NCBI GenBank assembly: GCA_041389885.1 | Contig: JAWKRB010000005.1 | Location: forward strand, 372,001-436,000 | Direction: 5' to 3' | Origin: JAWKRB01 sp041389885 | GTDB taxonomy: Bacteria; Myxococcota_A; Polyangia; Polyangiales; Ga0077539 | DNA length: 64,000 nucleotides | Part shown: piece after piece, positions 23,783 to 33,453 of the stretch | Numbering within the stretch: position 1 is the stretch's first letter | Layout: every line of letters starts with the position of its first letter | Made by a program: the position numbers and the translations under genes | The notes under the pieces: model-generated | The model's database searches: none | What the model was told of the DNA's origin: nothing | The model's input: only the letters and a program-made list of their open reading frames with translations

Positions 23783-25482
23783 TGCCCCACGCGACGCAGG
23801 GTGCGCCCAGCGACGTGCTCGCCCGCGAGGCCGAGGTCGAGCGCGTGCGCGACGCCCTCGGCCGCCGGGGTGGCCGCGGCGCGCTGCTCGTCGGCGCCCC
23901 CGGCGCGGGGCGCAGCGCGGTGATCCGCGAGTTCGCGGCGAAGGCGGCGATGCCGGTGGTGCGGCTCCCTCACGCCGAGCTGGTGGCGGCGATGCGCGGG
24001 CCCCACGCCGAGCGCTTTCGCGCGCTGGGCGAGGAGCTCTCGCGCGCCCGCGGCGAGGTGGTGCTCGCCCTCGACCCCGTGGCGCCCTGGCTCTCGCCCA
24101 GAGACACGCCCGAAGACATCGTGCTGGAGCTTCGCGCGCAGCTGGCGTCCAACGCGGTCCCCTGGGTGGGCGTCGCGACGCCGGAGGAGGCCCGCAGGCT
24201 CGCCGAGGCCGAGCCCTGGATGGACCGCGCCGTGGTGCGCGTCGACCTCGACGAGCTCCCCCCCGCGGCGATGCGCGAGGCGGTCACGGCGCACGCGCGG
24301 GCCCTCGGGCGGCACCACGGCGTCGAGGTCTCCGACGAGGTCGCCCTCCGCGCCCTCGAGCTCTCCGACCGGTACCTCGGCGGCCGCGCGCAGCCCGACC
24401 GGGCGATCAACGTGGTCGACCTCGCGGCGTCTCGCGCGCGGAGGCAGGGCGCCGGGGCGCTGAGCCCGCAGGTGCTCGCGTCGGTGGTGGCGGAGCTCGG
24501 CGGCGTGCCCCTCCCCAGGGTGGCGTGCACCGACGGCGAGCGGCTGGTCGCCCTCGAGTCGCACATCGCGGGACGCATCGTCGGGCACCGCGACGTCATC
24601 GCGCGGGTCTCGCACGTGATTCGCCGCAACGCCGTGGGCTTTCGAGGCCCGCGCCCCATCGGGACCTTTCTCTTTCTCGGCCCCACCGGCGTCGGCAAGA
24701 CCGAGACCGCCAAGGCCGTGGCCGAGGTGCTCTTCCCCGGCGCGGGGAGCCTCGTGCGCCTCGACATGGCCGAGTTCTCCGAGGCGCACGCCGTGGCGCG
24801 GCTCGTGGGCGCGCCGCCGGGGTACGTGGGCTACGGCGACGGCGGGCAGCTCTCCGAGGCCGTGCGGCGCAAGCCCTGGTGCGTGGTGCTCCTCGACGAG
24901 ATCGAGAAGGCCCACCGCGACGTGCTCGAGGCGCTGCTCGGGGTGCTCGACGAGGGCAGGCTCACCGACGGCCGCGGGCGCACCACGGATTTTCGCAACA
25001 CGGTCATCGTGATGACCAGCAACCTCGGCGCCGAGACCTTCGCCGAGACCTCGCGCGCCATCGGGTTTCACCGCGACGGCGACGCGCGGGCGAGCGCGGC
25101 GGCGAAGGCCCTCGCGCAGGCCCGCGGGGCGATGCCCCCCGAGCTCTGGAACCGCATCGACGAGCCCGTGGTCTTCTCGCCGCTCTCGCGCGCCGAGGTG
25201 GCCGAGGTGGCCGCGCGCATGCTCGGCGACGCCGCCGCGCGCCTCGAGGCCGAGCAGGGCGTGGCCCTCTCTTGGGACGACGGCGTGATCGACGCGCTCC
25301 TCGACGGCGGGGGCTACGAGCCCTCCCTCGGCGCGCGTCCCATGCGCCGCGCGCTCGCGAGGATGGTCGAGTCGCCCGTGGCCGAGGCCGTGCTCCGAGG
25401 GGCGGTGCGCCGCGGCGAGACCGCGACGCTCTTCGCGCGCGACGGCGCCGTCGACGTGCGCGCGCCTGCGCGTAAGCCTTGA
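23779..25482 (+). CDS. AAA+ core of a split ClpA-like gene (D1 degenerate, D2 intact)
   Basis: A 567-aa AAA+ protein from TTG 23779 (ATG 23782), matching the two ATPase modules of ClpA/ClpB-type unfoldases. The first module has an altered Walker A, GAPGAGRS, with Arg in place of the lysine, and a Walker B reading LALDP without glutamate, so it probably binds or hydrolyses ATP poorly. The second is normal: Walker A GPTGVGKTE, Walker B LLDEIEKAH, sensor 1 at MTSNLG, arginine finger region near MPPELWNRIDE, and sensor 2 GARPMRRAL. The frame upstream of 23779 stays open and reads plausible sequence (EGLSPRATPLLFSLLMPHATQ), which supports fusion to the Clp N-domain fragment. No clpP or clpS lies nearby. 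Whether an IGL/F loop for ClpP is present was not established. Confidence 0.82.
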   Translation: MMPHATQGAPSDVLAREAEVERVRDALGRRGGRGALLVGAPGAGRSAVIREFAAKAAMPVVRLPHAELVAAMRGPHAERFRALGEELSRARGEVVLALDPVAPWLSPRDTPEDIVLELRAQLASNAVPWVGVATPEEARRLAEAEPWMDRAVVRVDLDELPPAAMREAVTAHARALGRHHGVEVSDEVALRALELSDRYLGGRAQPDRAINVVDLAASRARRQGAGALSPQVLASVVAELGGVPLPRVACTDGERLVALESHIAGRIVGHRDVIARVSHVIRRNAVGFRGPRPIGTFLFLGPTGVGKTETAKAVAEVLFPGAGSLVRLDMAEFSEAHAVARLVGAPPGYVGYGDGGQLSEAVRRKPWCVVLLDEIEKAHRDVLEALLGVLDEGRLTDGRGRTTDFRNTVIVMTSNLGAETFAETSRAIGFHRDGDARASAAAKALAQARGAMPPELWNRIDEPVVFSPLSRAEVAEVAARMLGDAAARLEAEQGVALSWDDGVIDALLDGGGYEPSLGARPMRRALARMVESPVAEAVLRGAVRRGETATLFARDGAVDVRAPARKP

Positions 25483-25519
25483 TCCCGGCGGCGCAAATGG
25501 TGGACGCTCCCCGCCGCCC

Positions 25520-26809
<1,290 letters not shown>

Positions 26810-26814
26810 CCGCC

Positions 26815-27570
26815 GTGGCTGCGAAGGTCGCCCGCCAGCGCGTCGACCGGCTCCTCGTCGAGCGGGGGCTGGCGCCGTCTCGGGAGCGCGCGCAGGCGAT
26901 GCTCCTCGCGGGCAAGGTGCGCCTCGCGGGGCAGCGCATTGACAAGGCGGGCACCCTCGTCGCGGCAGACGCCGAGCTCACGGTGGCCGAAGACCCGTGC
27001 CCCTACGTCTCCCGCGGGGGGTTGAAGCTCGCGAGCGTGCTCGGGCCCCTGGGGGTCGACCCCGCGGGGCGGGTGTGCCTCGACCTGGGCGCGTCGACCG
27101 GGGGCTTCACCGACGTGCTCCTGCAGCGAGGGGCCGAGCGCGTGTGGGCGGTGGATGTCGGGCACCACCAGCTCCATGAGAAGATCCGCAGCGATCCCCG
27201 GGTGCGCTCCCACGAGGGCGTGAACGCGCGGCTGGGGCTGCGCGAGGTGGTCACCGAGACGGTCTCGCTGGTGGTGATCGACGTGAGCTTCATCAGCCTC
27301 GCGAAGGTGCTCCCCGCGGCGGTCGAGGTGCTCTCGGCCGAAGGCGAGGTGCTGGCGATGGTGAAGCCGCAGTTCGAGCTCGGCCCCGCGCTGGTGCGCG
27401 GCGGCGTGGTGCGAGACGACGCGCTGCGGGCGAGGGCGGTGGACGGCGTGGCCGAGGCCGCGGCGTCGCTGGGGATGCTCGAGGTCGCGCGGGTCGACAG
27501 CGCGGTGCACGGACCCTCGGGGAACCGCGAGATCTTTCTGCACCTCCGAAGGCGCCTCGACGCGGGGTGA
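26815..27570 (+). CDS. tlyA: TlyA-type rRNA 2'-O-methyltransferase
   Basis: A 251-aa protein with an N-terminal S4 RNA-binding domain (RVDRLLVERGLAPSRERAQ, then LAGKVRLAGQRIDKAG) followed by an FtsJ-like methyltransferase domain. CLDLGASTGGFTDVLLQRG binds S-adenosylmethionine and VWAVDVGHHQLHEKI, VVIDVSFISL and VKPQFELG are diagnostic for TlyA. In other bacteria it 2'-O-methylates a 16S and a 23S rRNA cytidine and sensitises cells to capreomycin-type drugs. The start is a GTG 5 bases after the kinase stop. The stop overlaps a possible GTG for the transporter gene. Family assignment is strong. Confidence 0.93.
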   Translation: MAAKVARQRVDRLLVERGLAPSRERAQAMLLAGKVRLAGQRIDKAGTLVAADAELTVAEDPCPYVSRGGLKLASVLGPLGVDPAGRVCLDLGASTGGFTDVLLQRGAERVWAVDVGHHQLHEKIRSDPRVRSHEGVNARLGLREVVTETVSLVVIDVSFISLAKVLPAAVEVLSAEGEVLAMVKPQFELGPALVRGGVVRDDALRARAVDGVAEAAASLGMLEVARVDSAVHGPSGNREIFLHLRRRLDAG

Positions 27571-27686
27571 CGGGCGCCGTGACACCGCGCCATCGCGGGG
27601 CTGTCACACGATTGTTTCCCGGCGCTGCCATGGTCGCGCCGCGGTTCGACCCCCCTGGGCTCGCGAAGAAGGACTCGACGGCGAAG

Positions 27687-29099
27687 ATGGAAGCGCTCTT
27701 CAACAGTCACCTCGGCCCCGGCCACACGGCGCTTCTGCTGCTCTGCGTGCTCATCGCGCTCGGCTTCGAGTTCGTGAACGGCTTTCACGACACGGCGAAC
27801 GCGGTCGCCACCGTGATCTACACGAACGCGCTGCGGCCCACGACGGCGGTGGTGCTCTCGGGGGTGTGCAACTTCTTGGGGGTGTTCCTCGGCGGCATCG
27901 CGGTGGCGATGGGGATCATGAAGCTGCTGCCGGTGGAGCTGCTCGTGGAGCAGGGCGCCGGCGCGGGCCTGGCGATGGTGTTCGCGCTGCTGCTCTCGGC
28001 GATCCTCTGGAACCTCGCGACCTGGTACAAGGGCATCCCCTCGTCGAGCTCGCACACGCTCATCGGTGCCATCATCGGCGTGGGCCTGGGCAACTCGCTT
28101 CGCCCGGGTCACACCTTCGGCGTCGGCGTCAACTGGGACAAGGCCAGGGACGTCGGCGCGGCGCTGCTGTTCTCGCCCATCTTCGGCTTCCTCGCCGCCG
28201 CGGGTCTGCTGCTGCTGATGAAGCGCTACACCCGGCTCAAGGGCCTGCTGATCGCGCCGCCGAAGGACACGGCGCCGCCGCCCGGCACCCGGGCGCTGCT
28301 CATCGGCACCTGCAGCGCGGTCTCCTTCGCGCACGGCTCGAACGACGGGCAGAAGGGCGTCGGGCTGATGATGCTGATCCTCATGGGCTTGCTGCCCGCG
28401 CAGTTCGCGCTGAACATCCACGCCGACCGCGCGACCATCGCTCGCTCGGCGAGCGCCGCGCAGGCCCTCGAGGCGACGGTCACCGCCCACGCCGACGCCA
28501 GCGCGCGGGCCGAGGCCGACCGCGCCGTGGTGCAGCTCCGCGCGGTGCGCACGCTGCTCCACGACCGCGCCTCGACGCAGGCCGTGCCCCCCGGGGAGCG
28601 CTTTCACGTGCGCCAGGCGATTCTCCTGGCCGACAAGTCGGTCGACCGCCTGGTGAAGTCGGGCGGGCTCGGCCTCACGCCGAGCGAGGCGGTCGCGCTG
28701 CGCCGCGAGCGGTCGGAGCTCCGCGCGATGACCGACTACGCGCCGCGCTGGGTGCTCGTGGCCATCGCCCTCGCGCTGGGCGTAGGCACGATGGTGGGCT
28801 GGAAGCGCATCGTGGTCACCGTGGGCGAGAAGATCGGCAGCTCGCACCTCACCTACGCGCAGGGCGCCAGCGCCGAGCTGGTCGCCGCGAGCACCATCGG
28901 GCTCTCGGCGCTCGCGGGGCTGCCCGTGAGCACGACCCACGTGCTCTCCTCCGGCGTCGCGGGGACCATGGTCGCGAACGGGAGCACGCTCCAGCGATCC
29001 ACGGTGCGGAACATCCTCCTGGCCTGGGGGCTCACGCTCCCCGCGACCATCACGCTCTCGGCGGTTCTGTTCTTGTTGTTCCGCCTCGTGCTCGCCTGA
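27687..29099 (+). CDS. pit: Inorganic phosphate transporter, PiT family
   Basis: A 470-aa inner-membrane phosphate transporter (proton- or metal-coupled). FEFVNGFHDTANAVATVIYT at the N-terminus and FAHGSNDGQKGVGLMMLIL in the middle are the paired PiT signatures. About ten to eleven hydrophobic segments are visible, with a charged loop near residues 290-370 that is long for bacterial Pit proteins. The frame is open back to a GTG at 27567 and an ATG at 27630, but the first 40 residues of that longer version have no family similarity. The ATG at 27687, with AAGAAGGA upstream, matches where Pit proteins normally begin. It converges with the peptidase gene that ends at 29116. Confidence 0.93.
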   Translation: MEALFNSHLGPGHTALLLLCVLIALGFEFVNGFHDTANAVATVIYTNALRPTTAVVLSGVCNFLGVFLGGIAVAMGIMKLLPVELLVEQGAGAGLAMVFALLLSAILWNLATWYKGIPSSSSHTLIGAIIGVGLGNSLRPGHTFGVGVNWDKARDVGAALLFSPIFGFLAAAGLLLLMKRYTRLKGLLIAPPKDTAPPPGTRALLIGTCSAVSFAHGSNDGQKGVGLMMLILMGLLPAQFALNIHADRATIARSASAAQALEATVTAHADASARAEADRAVVQLRAVRTLLHDRASTQAVPPGERFHVRQAILLADKSVDRLVKSGGLGLTPSEAVALRRERSELRAMTDYAPRWVLVAIALALGVGTMVGWKRIVVTVGEKIGSSHLTYAQGASAELVAASTIGLSALAGLPVSTTHVLSSGVAGTMVANGSTLQRSTVRNILLAWGLTLPATITLSAVLFLLFRLVLA

Positions 29100-29115
29100 G
29101 TCGGGCGCGGGCCGA

Positions 29116-30087
29116 TCAGCGGCAGACGCGGGGGTTGAAGGTCGCGTCGGTCTGGAGGTACGTGCTCGAGGCCCACCCCGTGGTGCCCTGGTAGTTCACC
29201 TGCCACCAGCCGCTCACCGGCGCCGCGACGACCCGCGCGCTCTCGCCGCACGACATCACATCCACCACCCGGTACCCCGTCGAGGGACCGCTGCGGAGGT
29301 TCAGCGACGAGGCCGTCACCCGGAGGTTGATCCCCACCACCGAGGGCGTGCTCGGGGTGCTGGGCGTGGGGGTGCTGGGCGTGGGGGTGCTGGGCGTGGG
29401 CGTGGGGGTGCTGGGCGTGGGCGTGGGCGCCGGAGGCGGCGTGGCGCTGCCGCGGCTGAACCAGGGCGTGCGGCGCGCGGCGGCGGCGACGGTCAGCTCG
29501 ATGTGGATGTGGTCGTTGTGCGGGTGCGGGCCGGTGTACGCCCGAAGCTTCGAGCCCGCCGGGCGGCTCGCGCTCCAGCTGCTGCGGTCCCACACGAGGT
29601 ACTGCACGCCGATGGCCTGGGCGTTCTGCACGAGCCAGTTCGCCACCGCGTCGCCATAGGTGTTGTCGGCGCTGGAGCCCGAGAGCGGGATGAACACGTC
29701 GATCGCGCGGCCCGTGCCGTGCACCGAGAGCTGGCTCGTGCTCGCCGTGTTCGGGCGGCAGTTGTAGCCCTCGTAGCGCGAGACGTTGCGAAAGTTGGCG
29801 CGGATGTACGTGCCGAGCTCGCGAGCGCCCGCGAGGAGCCCGCCGCCGCAGTTGCGCCCGCCGCTCCACGAGCCCGGGCTGTCGTAGCCCACCGACTGAC
29901 GGTCGCCCACCGCGAGCACGCTCGCCGGCGCGATCCACCGACCCGAGATCGCGATCTCTGAGACGGCGCCCTCCTCCTCGTCGTCGATCCAGTCGTCCGA
30001 GTCCATGAACTCGTCCGCCGCGCAGCCCATCGCCAGACCGCCCACCAGAAGCCCGACCGCCCACCGACGCGCAAAGAGACTCCGCAT
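29116..30087 (-). CDS. Secreted M15/VanY-like peptidase lipoprotein with SH3b domain
   Basis: A 323-aa lipoprotein starting at ATG 30087 (lipobox LAMGC near residue 21). The catalytic region carries SVHGTGRAIDVFIP and HPHNDHIHIEL, which supply the H...D and HxH ligands of LAS/M15-type peptidases acting on peptidoglycan stem peptides. A proline-rich linker of TPTPS repeats then leads to a C-terminal SH3b domain (NLRSGPSTGYRVVDVM...GWWQVNYQGTTGW) that binds cell wall. It probably trims or binds peptidoglycan at the envelope. A conserved lysine- and cysteine-containing middle (YNCRPN) is unassigned. It faces the Pit gene tail to tail with 16 bases between. Confidence 0.88.
   Translation of the reverse strand: MRSLFARRWAVGLLVGGLAMGCAADEFMDSDDWIDDEEEGAVSEIAISGRWIAPASVLAVGDRQSVGYDSPGSWSGGRNCGGGLLAGARELGTYIRANFRNVSRYEGYNCRPNTASTSQLSVHGTGRAIDVFIPLSGSSADNTYGDAVANWLVQNAQAIGVQYLVWDRSSWSASRPAGSKLRAYTGPHPHNDHIHIELTVAAAARRTPWFSRGSATPPPAPTPTPSTPTPTPSTPTPSTPTPSTPSTPSVVGINLRVTASSLNLRSGPSTGYRVVDVMSCGESARVVAAPVSGWWQVNYQGTTGWASSTYLQTDATFNPRVCR
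29356..29421 (+). repeat. 15-bp repeats encoding the TPTPS linker
   Basis: The unit GGTGCTGGGCGTGGG occurs three times in tandem (29356-29370, 29371-29385, 29386-29400), then once more after a 6-base break (29407-29421). On the minus strand it encodes the Pro/Thr/Ser linker between the peptidase and SH3b domains. Length changes would not shift the frame. Confidence 0.88.
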
Positions 30088-30281
30088 GGCGAGACCTCCC
30101 TGCAAGCGCTCGGCCTACCCACGCCGCCTCGCGCGCGCGTGATTTCCGCGGGTCCCAGGGTGGTCACGGCGCTGACCGTTGGACGCCGATGTGTCCAGTA
30201 GGTGTCGTGCCTACACTGTGCGCGCGTCGCGTCGTCAGGGGGTGTGGATCTCCGCCGCGTCGCGGCATACCTTGCGCGCCC

Positions 30282-30617
30282 ATGAGCGACGACATCTCCA
30301 ACGCGCCGATCTTCACGAAGCCTCCGGCGGCGTCGGCGCCGCCGCGCGAGTTCGAGTTCGGCAGCGCCGAGAACGAGGTCTTCTCCAGCCTCGCGGCGTC
30401 GATGCGCTTCGTGGCCGGCGGGAGCGTCGCCCTCGCGGCGGTGCTCCTCCTCTCCGCGGTGGCCCTGGCGGCCTCGGGCGGCGTGCGCGCGCTGCCCTTC
30501 GCGCTGGGTCAGTCCGTCGCCGCGGCGGTGCTGATCATCACGGGGCTCTGGCTGCGCACGGCGTCGCGCTCGGTCGACGCCATCGTGCGCACCGAGGGCC
30601 GCGACGTCGGCACCTGA
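30282..30617 (+). CDS. Small two-helix membrane protein
   Basis: A 111-aa protein from ATG 30282, beginning SDDISNAPIFTKPP. Two hydrophobic segments (about residues 45-65 and 72-95) are seen, with a short polar C-terminus. No family is recognised. The 194-base gap before it (30088-30281), between it and the divergent peptidase, should contain both promoters, but I found no clear -35/-10 pair. The next small gene begins at its stop codon (TGATG), so the two are coupled. Confidence 0.7.
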   Translation: MSDDISNAPIFTKPPAASAPPREFEFGSAENEVFSSLAASMRFVAGGSVALAAVLLLSAVALAASGGVRALPFALGQSVAAAVLIITGLWLRTASRSVDAIVRTEGRDVGT

Positions 30618-30742
30618 TGACCGCGATGGGCGGCCTCGCGCGGATGTTCTCACTCCAGCGGCTGGTCTTTCTCGCCGCCTTCGCCGTCGGCGTCGCGGGC
30701 TTCATCGGCAGCGCCGTGATGATGACCTTGATGCGGTCGTGA
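30617..30742 (+). CDS. 41-residue membrane peptide
   Basis: A short frame of 41 codons whose ATG shares one base with the previous stop (TGATG). It encodes one hydrophobic helix (LVFLAAFAVGVAGFIGSAVMM) between a basic N-terminal part and a short tail. The 3' half lies antisense over the tail of the large membrane protein ending at 30650, so one of the two frames might be spurious there. The translational overlap and clean helix argue that it is real. Function unknown. Confidence 0.5.
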   Translation: MTAMGGLARMFSLQRLVFLAAFAVGVAGFIGSAVMMTLMRS

Positions 30743-32578
30743 GGCGGGCGACGCGAGGCGCGCGGTGATCCACGCGCGCAGCGCGTCTTCGCGGTCGCGG
30801 CGCAGCGCCCAGAGCGCGAGGGCCGAGAGCGCCAGGCCCGCCACGCCGAGCGCCACGCCCGCGCCGAGGCCCTGCGCGCGGTGGCGCAGCCGCACGTCGT
30901 GGCGCCCCGCGGGGAGGGCGACGGTGAGCGTGCGCGCCGCGCGGTCGATGGCGCCCGCGGAGGTGCTCCAGCTTGTCTCGTGGTTCTGGTTCACCACGAG
31001 CCTCGCGGGGCGCGTGAGGCGCACGCGGGCGCGCACGCTGTTGGGCGTCCACTCGATGCCGCTCACCTCACCCGCGGTCGGCGGGTCGAGCCTCGCCTGC
31101 GGCCCAGGGCCCTGCCACAGGCCGGGCGAGGGGCCCCACTCCAGGGGCACGTAGCAGGTCGGCGTGCCCACGCCGCGCACGGCGTAGGTCGACCAGCGCC
31201 AGTAGTCTCCGCCGGCCTGCTGGTAGAAGTCCCGCGAGGCCCTCCCGCGGGGGATCTCGGGGTCGATGCCCTGCTGCAGCCGCGGCGCGTTGTTCACCGC
31301 GATGTCGACGCACACGGCGGTCGCGAGGAGCGCCTCGAAGGCCACGAATCCCGCGACGATCCAACGGCGCGCGCCGCGGTCGACGAGCCACCGACGCGCG
31401 TCGCCGAGGGTCGTGGCGACCACCAGCGCGAGGAGCACCGTGGCGGGGTAGAGAAAGCGCGAGGGCACGCGCAGCGACTTGTAGAGCGGCAGCTCGTGGA
31501 GCAGCCCGAAGAGCGAGAAGCCGGGGATGTTTCCGAGCGCGCACCACACGAGGGCGGCGAAGACGCCGAGGTTCGCGAGTCGCTCGGAGCGGCGCGCGTC
31601 GCGCTGCGCGAGCCCGGCGACCACGCCGAGCGCCGCGAGGCCCACGGGCGCCCAGCCGATGTAGTCGCCGTACTCGGGCCACACGAAGACGTGACCGGGA
31701 AAGCCCCGCTCGTGGGCCCGCAAGGTCCAGGTCTGCACGACCTCGGCGACGGTCATCGAGTCGTCGAGGGGCACGAGGCGCGGGTGCTCCTTGAGGTAGA
31801 GCATCACGGGCAGCAGCCGCGGCGACGCGAGGAGCGGAAAGAGCAGCCCCGTCACCGGCAGGGCGACGAGCAGCGCCCGCCGCGCCGCGGGGTCGCCGAG
31901 GCGCAGCACGGTGTCGAAGGCGAGGCCCACGAACATCAGCGGCAGGGGGTAGGTCGCGCCCTCGTACACGCAGAGCGCGAGCAGCGCGGCGACGAGCACG
32001 GCGTAGCGCGTCGCGCCCGCCATGGCCCTGCGGTGCGCCCAGAGCAGCCACGGGAAGAGCAGAAAGGGCGTGAACGACAGGTGGCCCCCGCCGAAGTGCT
32101 CGGAGCAGAAGCCGCAGGCGGTGAGCACCCCCGCGGCGAGGACCTGCTCCGCGCCGTTGCCCCCGTGGTCGCGCACGAGCGCCCGCGCGCCGAGCGCGCC
32201 CGCGAGGAGGTGCGCGTAGAGCCAGAGCTTCATCGCCGCCGCCGCGGGGAGCCACGCGTAGGTGAGCAGAAACAGCGGGCCGGGAAAGGGCGCCTGCGGG
32301 TCTTGAAACAGCACGATGCCGCCGCAGTGAAAGGGGTTCCACGAGGGGAACTCGTGAAAGTCTTGCAGCGCGATGCGCGCGGCCTCCCACACGCCGGCGA
32401 AGTATCGCCAGTCGTCGGTGCTGCCGTGGCGGGTGAGGGTCCACTCGCAGACGCGCGCGGCGCCCTGGCCGTTGCACACCCGCCACGTGGGCGCGGTGAA
32501 TCCGGCGACGAGGGCGACGCACGCGAGGGCGCTGAGCGCGCGTTCGAGGCGACCCGACGGTCGGGGCGTGGGGGGCAT
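30650..32578 (-). CDS. Polytopic membrane protein, YfhO/GT-C-like
   Basis: A 642-aa membrane protein with roughly a dozen hydrophobic segments. An N-terminal extracytoplasmic loop contains DDWRYFAGVWEAARIALQDF and FPSWNPFHCGG, the pattern of YfhO-type or GT-C glycosyltransferase-like proteins, where an acidic residue in the first loop takes part in transfer from a lipid-linked sugar. The C-terminus has a beta-sandwich domain (VVNQNHETSWSTSAG) followed by one last helix and a charged tail. It starts 8 bases after the methyltransferase gene stop on the same strand, so both may serve envelope glycan or lipid modification. Its last 93 bases overlap a small forward gene. The donor and acceptor are unknown. 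Confidence 0.82.
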   Translation of the reverse strand: MPPTPRPSGRLERALSALACVALVAGFTAPTWRVCNGQGAARVCEWTLTRHGSTDDWRYFAGVWEAARIALQDFHEFPSWNPFHCGGIVLFQDPQAPFPGPLFLLTYAWLPAAAAMKLWLYAHLLAGALGARALVRDHGGNGAEQVLAAGVLTACGFCSEHFGGGHLSFTPFLLFPWLLWAHRRAMAGATRYAVLVAALLALCVYEGATYPLPLMFVGLAFDTVLRLGDPAARRALLVALPVTGLLFPLLASPRLLPVMLYLKEHPRLVPLDDSMTVAEVVQTWTLRAHERGFPGHVFVWPEYGDYIGWAPVGLAALGVVAGLAQRDARRSERLANLGVFAALVWCALGNIPGFSLFGLLHELPLYKSLRVPSRFLYPATVLLALVVATTLGDARRWLVDRGARRWIVAGFVAFEALLATAVCVDIAVNNAPRLQQGIDPEIPRGRASRDFYQQAGGDYWRWSTYAVRGVGTPTCYVPLEWGPSPGLWQGPGPQARLDPPTAGEVSGIEWTPNSVRARVRLTRPARLVVNQNHETSWSTSAGAIDRAARTLTVALPAGRHDVRLRHRAQGLGAGVALGVAGLALSALALWALRRDREDALRAWITARLASPASRPHQGHHHGAADEARDADGEGGEKDQPLE

Positions 32579-32586
32579 CGCGGGGT

Positions 32587-33336
32587 CTACTCAGCTCGGC
32601 GGGCGACGCAGAGGAGCGAGACGCCGAAGGGGAGGTCGCCCCGCGCGAGGAGGTGCCGCTCGGCGCTGAACAGCCGCGTGAGGGCGGCGTTCACCGGCGC
32701 GGGGGGCAGGCCGATCTCTTCGGATCCGGGGCGCTTGAGCCGCCGCGAGAGCGCGCGCGCCACGGCCACGCCGGGGAAGAGCGCGGTGTTGAAATAGCTC
32801 AGGCGCTCGACGCGAAAGACCGCCGAGACCGCCTCGCGGAGCGTGCGGCGGGTGTACCGACGGCGGTGGTGGTTGAACTCGTCCGAGGGCCCCCAGAGCA
32901 TGGGAAAGGCCGGCACCGTCGCGAGGAACACCCCCCCCGGCGCGAGGAGGTGCCGCGCGAGGTCGAGGGCCGGGCGCTCGTCGTCGAGGTGCTCGAGCAC
33001 GTCGGCCATGAGCACCAGCGCGCCCGACGCGGGCTCGTAGTCCGACACGGCGTCGAGGCCCTTCGACAGGTCCGCGAAGCGCACGCCGTCGCGGCCCAGC
33101 CGGTGCGCGGCCTCGACCGCGAGGGGCGACCCGTCGAGGCCCACGGCCTCGCCGTAGCGCGAGAGCACCGCGAGGTTCGAGCCTACGCCGCAGCCGAGGT
33201 CGTAGAGCACGCCCTGCGGCAGCGCGCCCGTCGCGCAGAGGTCGTCGAGGATCGCTCCCAGAATCGCGCGGCGGCCCGACCACCACCAGTGGCGGTCCTC
33301 GTCGCGGGCCATCATTTCAAATGCGGCGGCGTCCAT
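32587..33336 (-). CDS. SAM-dependent methyltransferase (class I)
   Basis: A 249-aa methyltransferase. The start MDAAAFEMMARDEDRHWWW is typical of the group of methyltransferases beginning with an HWWW sequence. The S-adenosylmethionine site is YDLGCGVGSNLAVLS, and motif II-III is VLMADVLEHLDDERPAL. HHRRRYTRRTLREAV is also common in this group, often found in polysaccharide or lipid-linked sugar clusters. The ATG at 33336 is well placed; longer readings of the frame run into the opposite-strand GH57 gene and are shadows. It is followed after 8 bases by the YfhO-like gene. The methyl acceptor is unknown. Confidence 0.88.
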   Translation of the reverse strand: MDAAAFEMMARDEDRHWWWSGRRAILGAILDDLCATGALPQGVLYDLGCGVGSNLAVLSRYGEAVGLDGSPLAVEAAHRLGRDGVRFADLSKGLDAVSDYEPASGALVLMADVLEHLDDERPALDLARHLLAPGGVFLATVPAFPMLWGPSDEFNHHRRRYTRRTLREAVSAVFRVERLSYFNTALFPGVAVARALSRRLKRPGSEEIGLPPAPVNAALTRLFSAERHLLARGDLPFGVSLLCVARRAE

Positions 33337-33453
33337 GGTTCGCGCGGACCGTACCAGAGTTGCGCGACGGATTTGACCGCCGACCGGGTCGCGCGCGCCG
33401 CCGTCGGGTGATACTCCGCCGACCTCCCGGCGCCGCCGCCCCGAGGCGAAGCC

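Noticed and set aside
27567..27686. Longer N-terminus for the Pit transporter from GTG 27567
   Set aside because: The added 40 residues lack family similarity and read like noncoding sequence; ATG 27687 matches the usual start.
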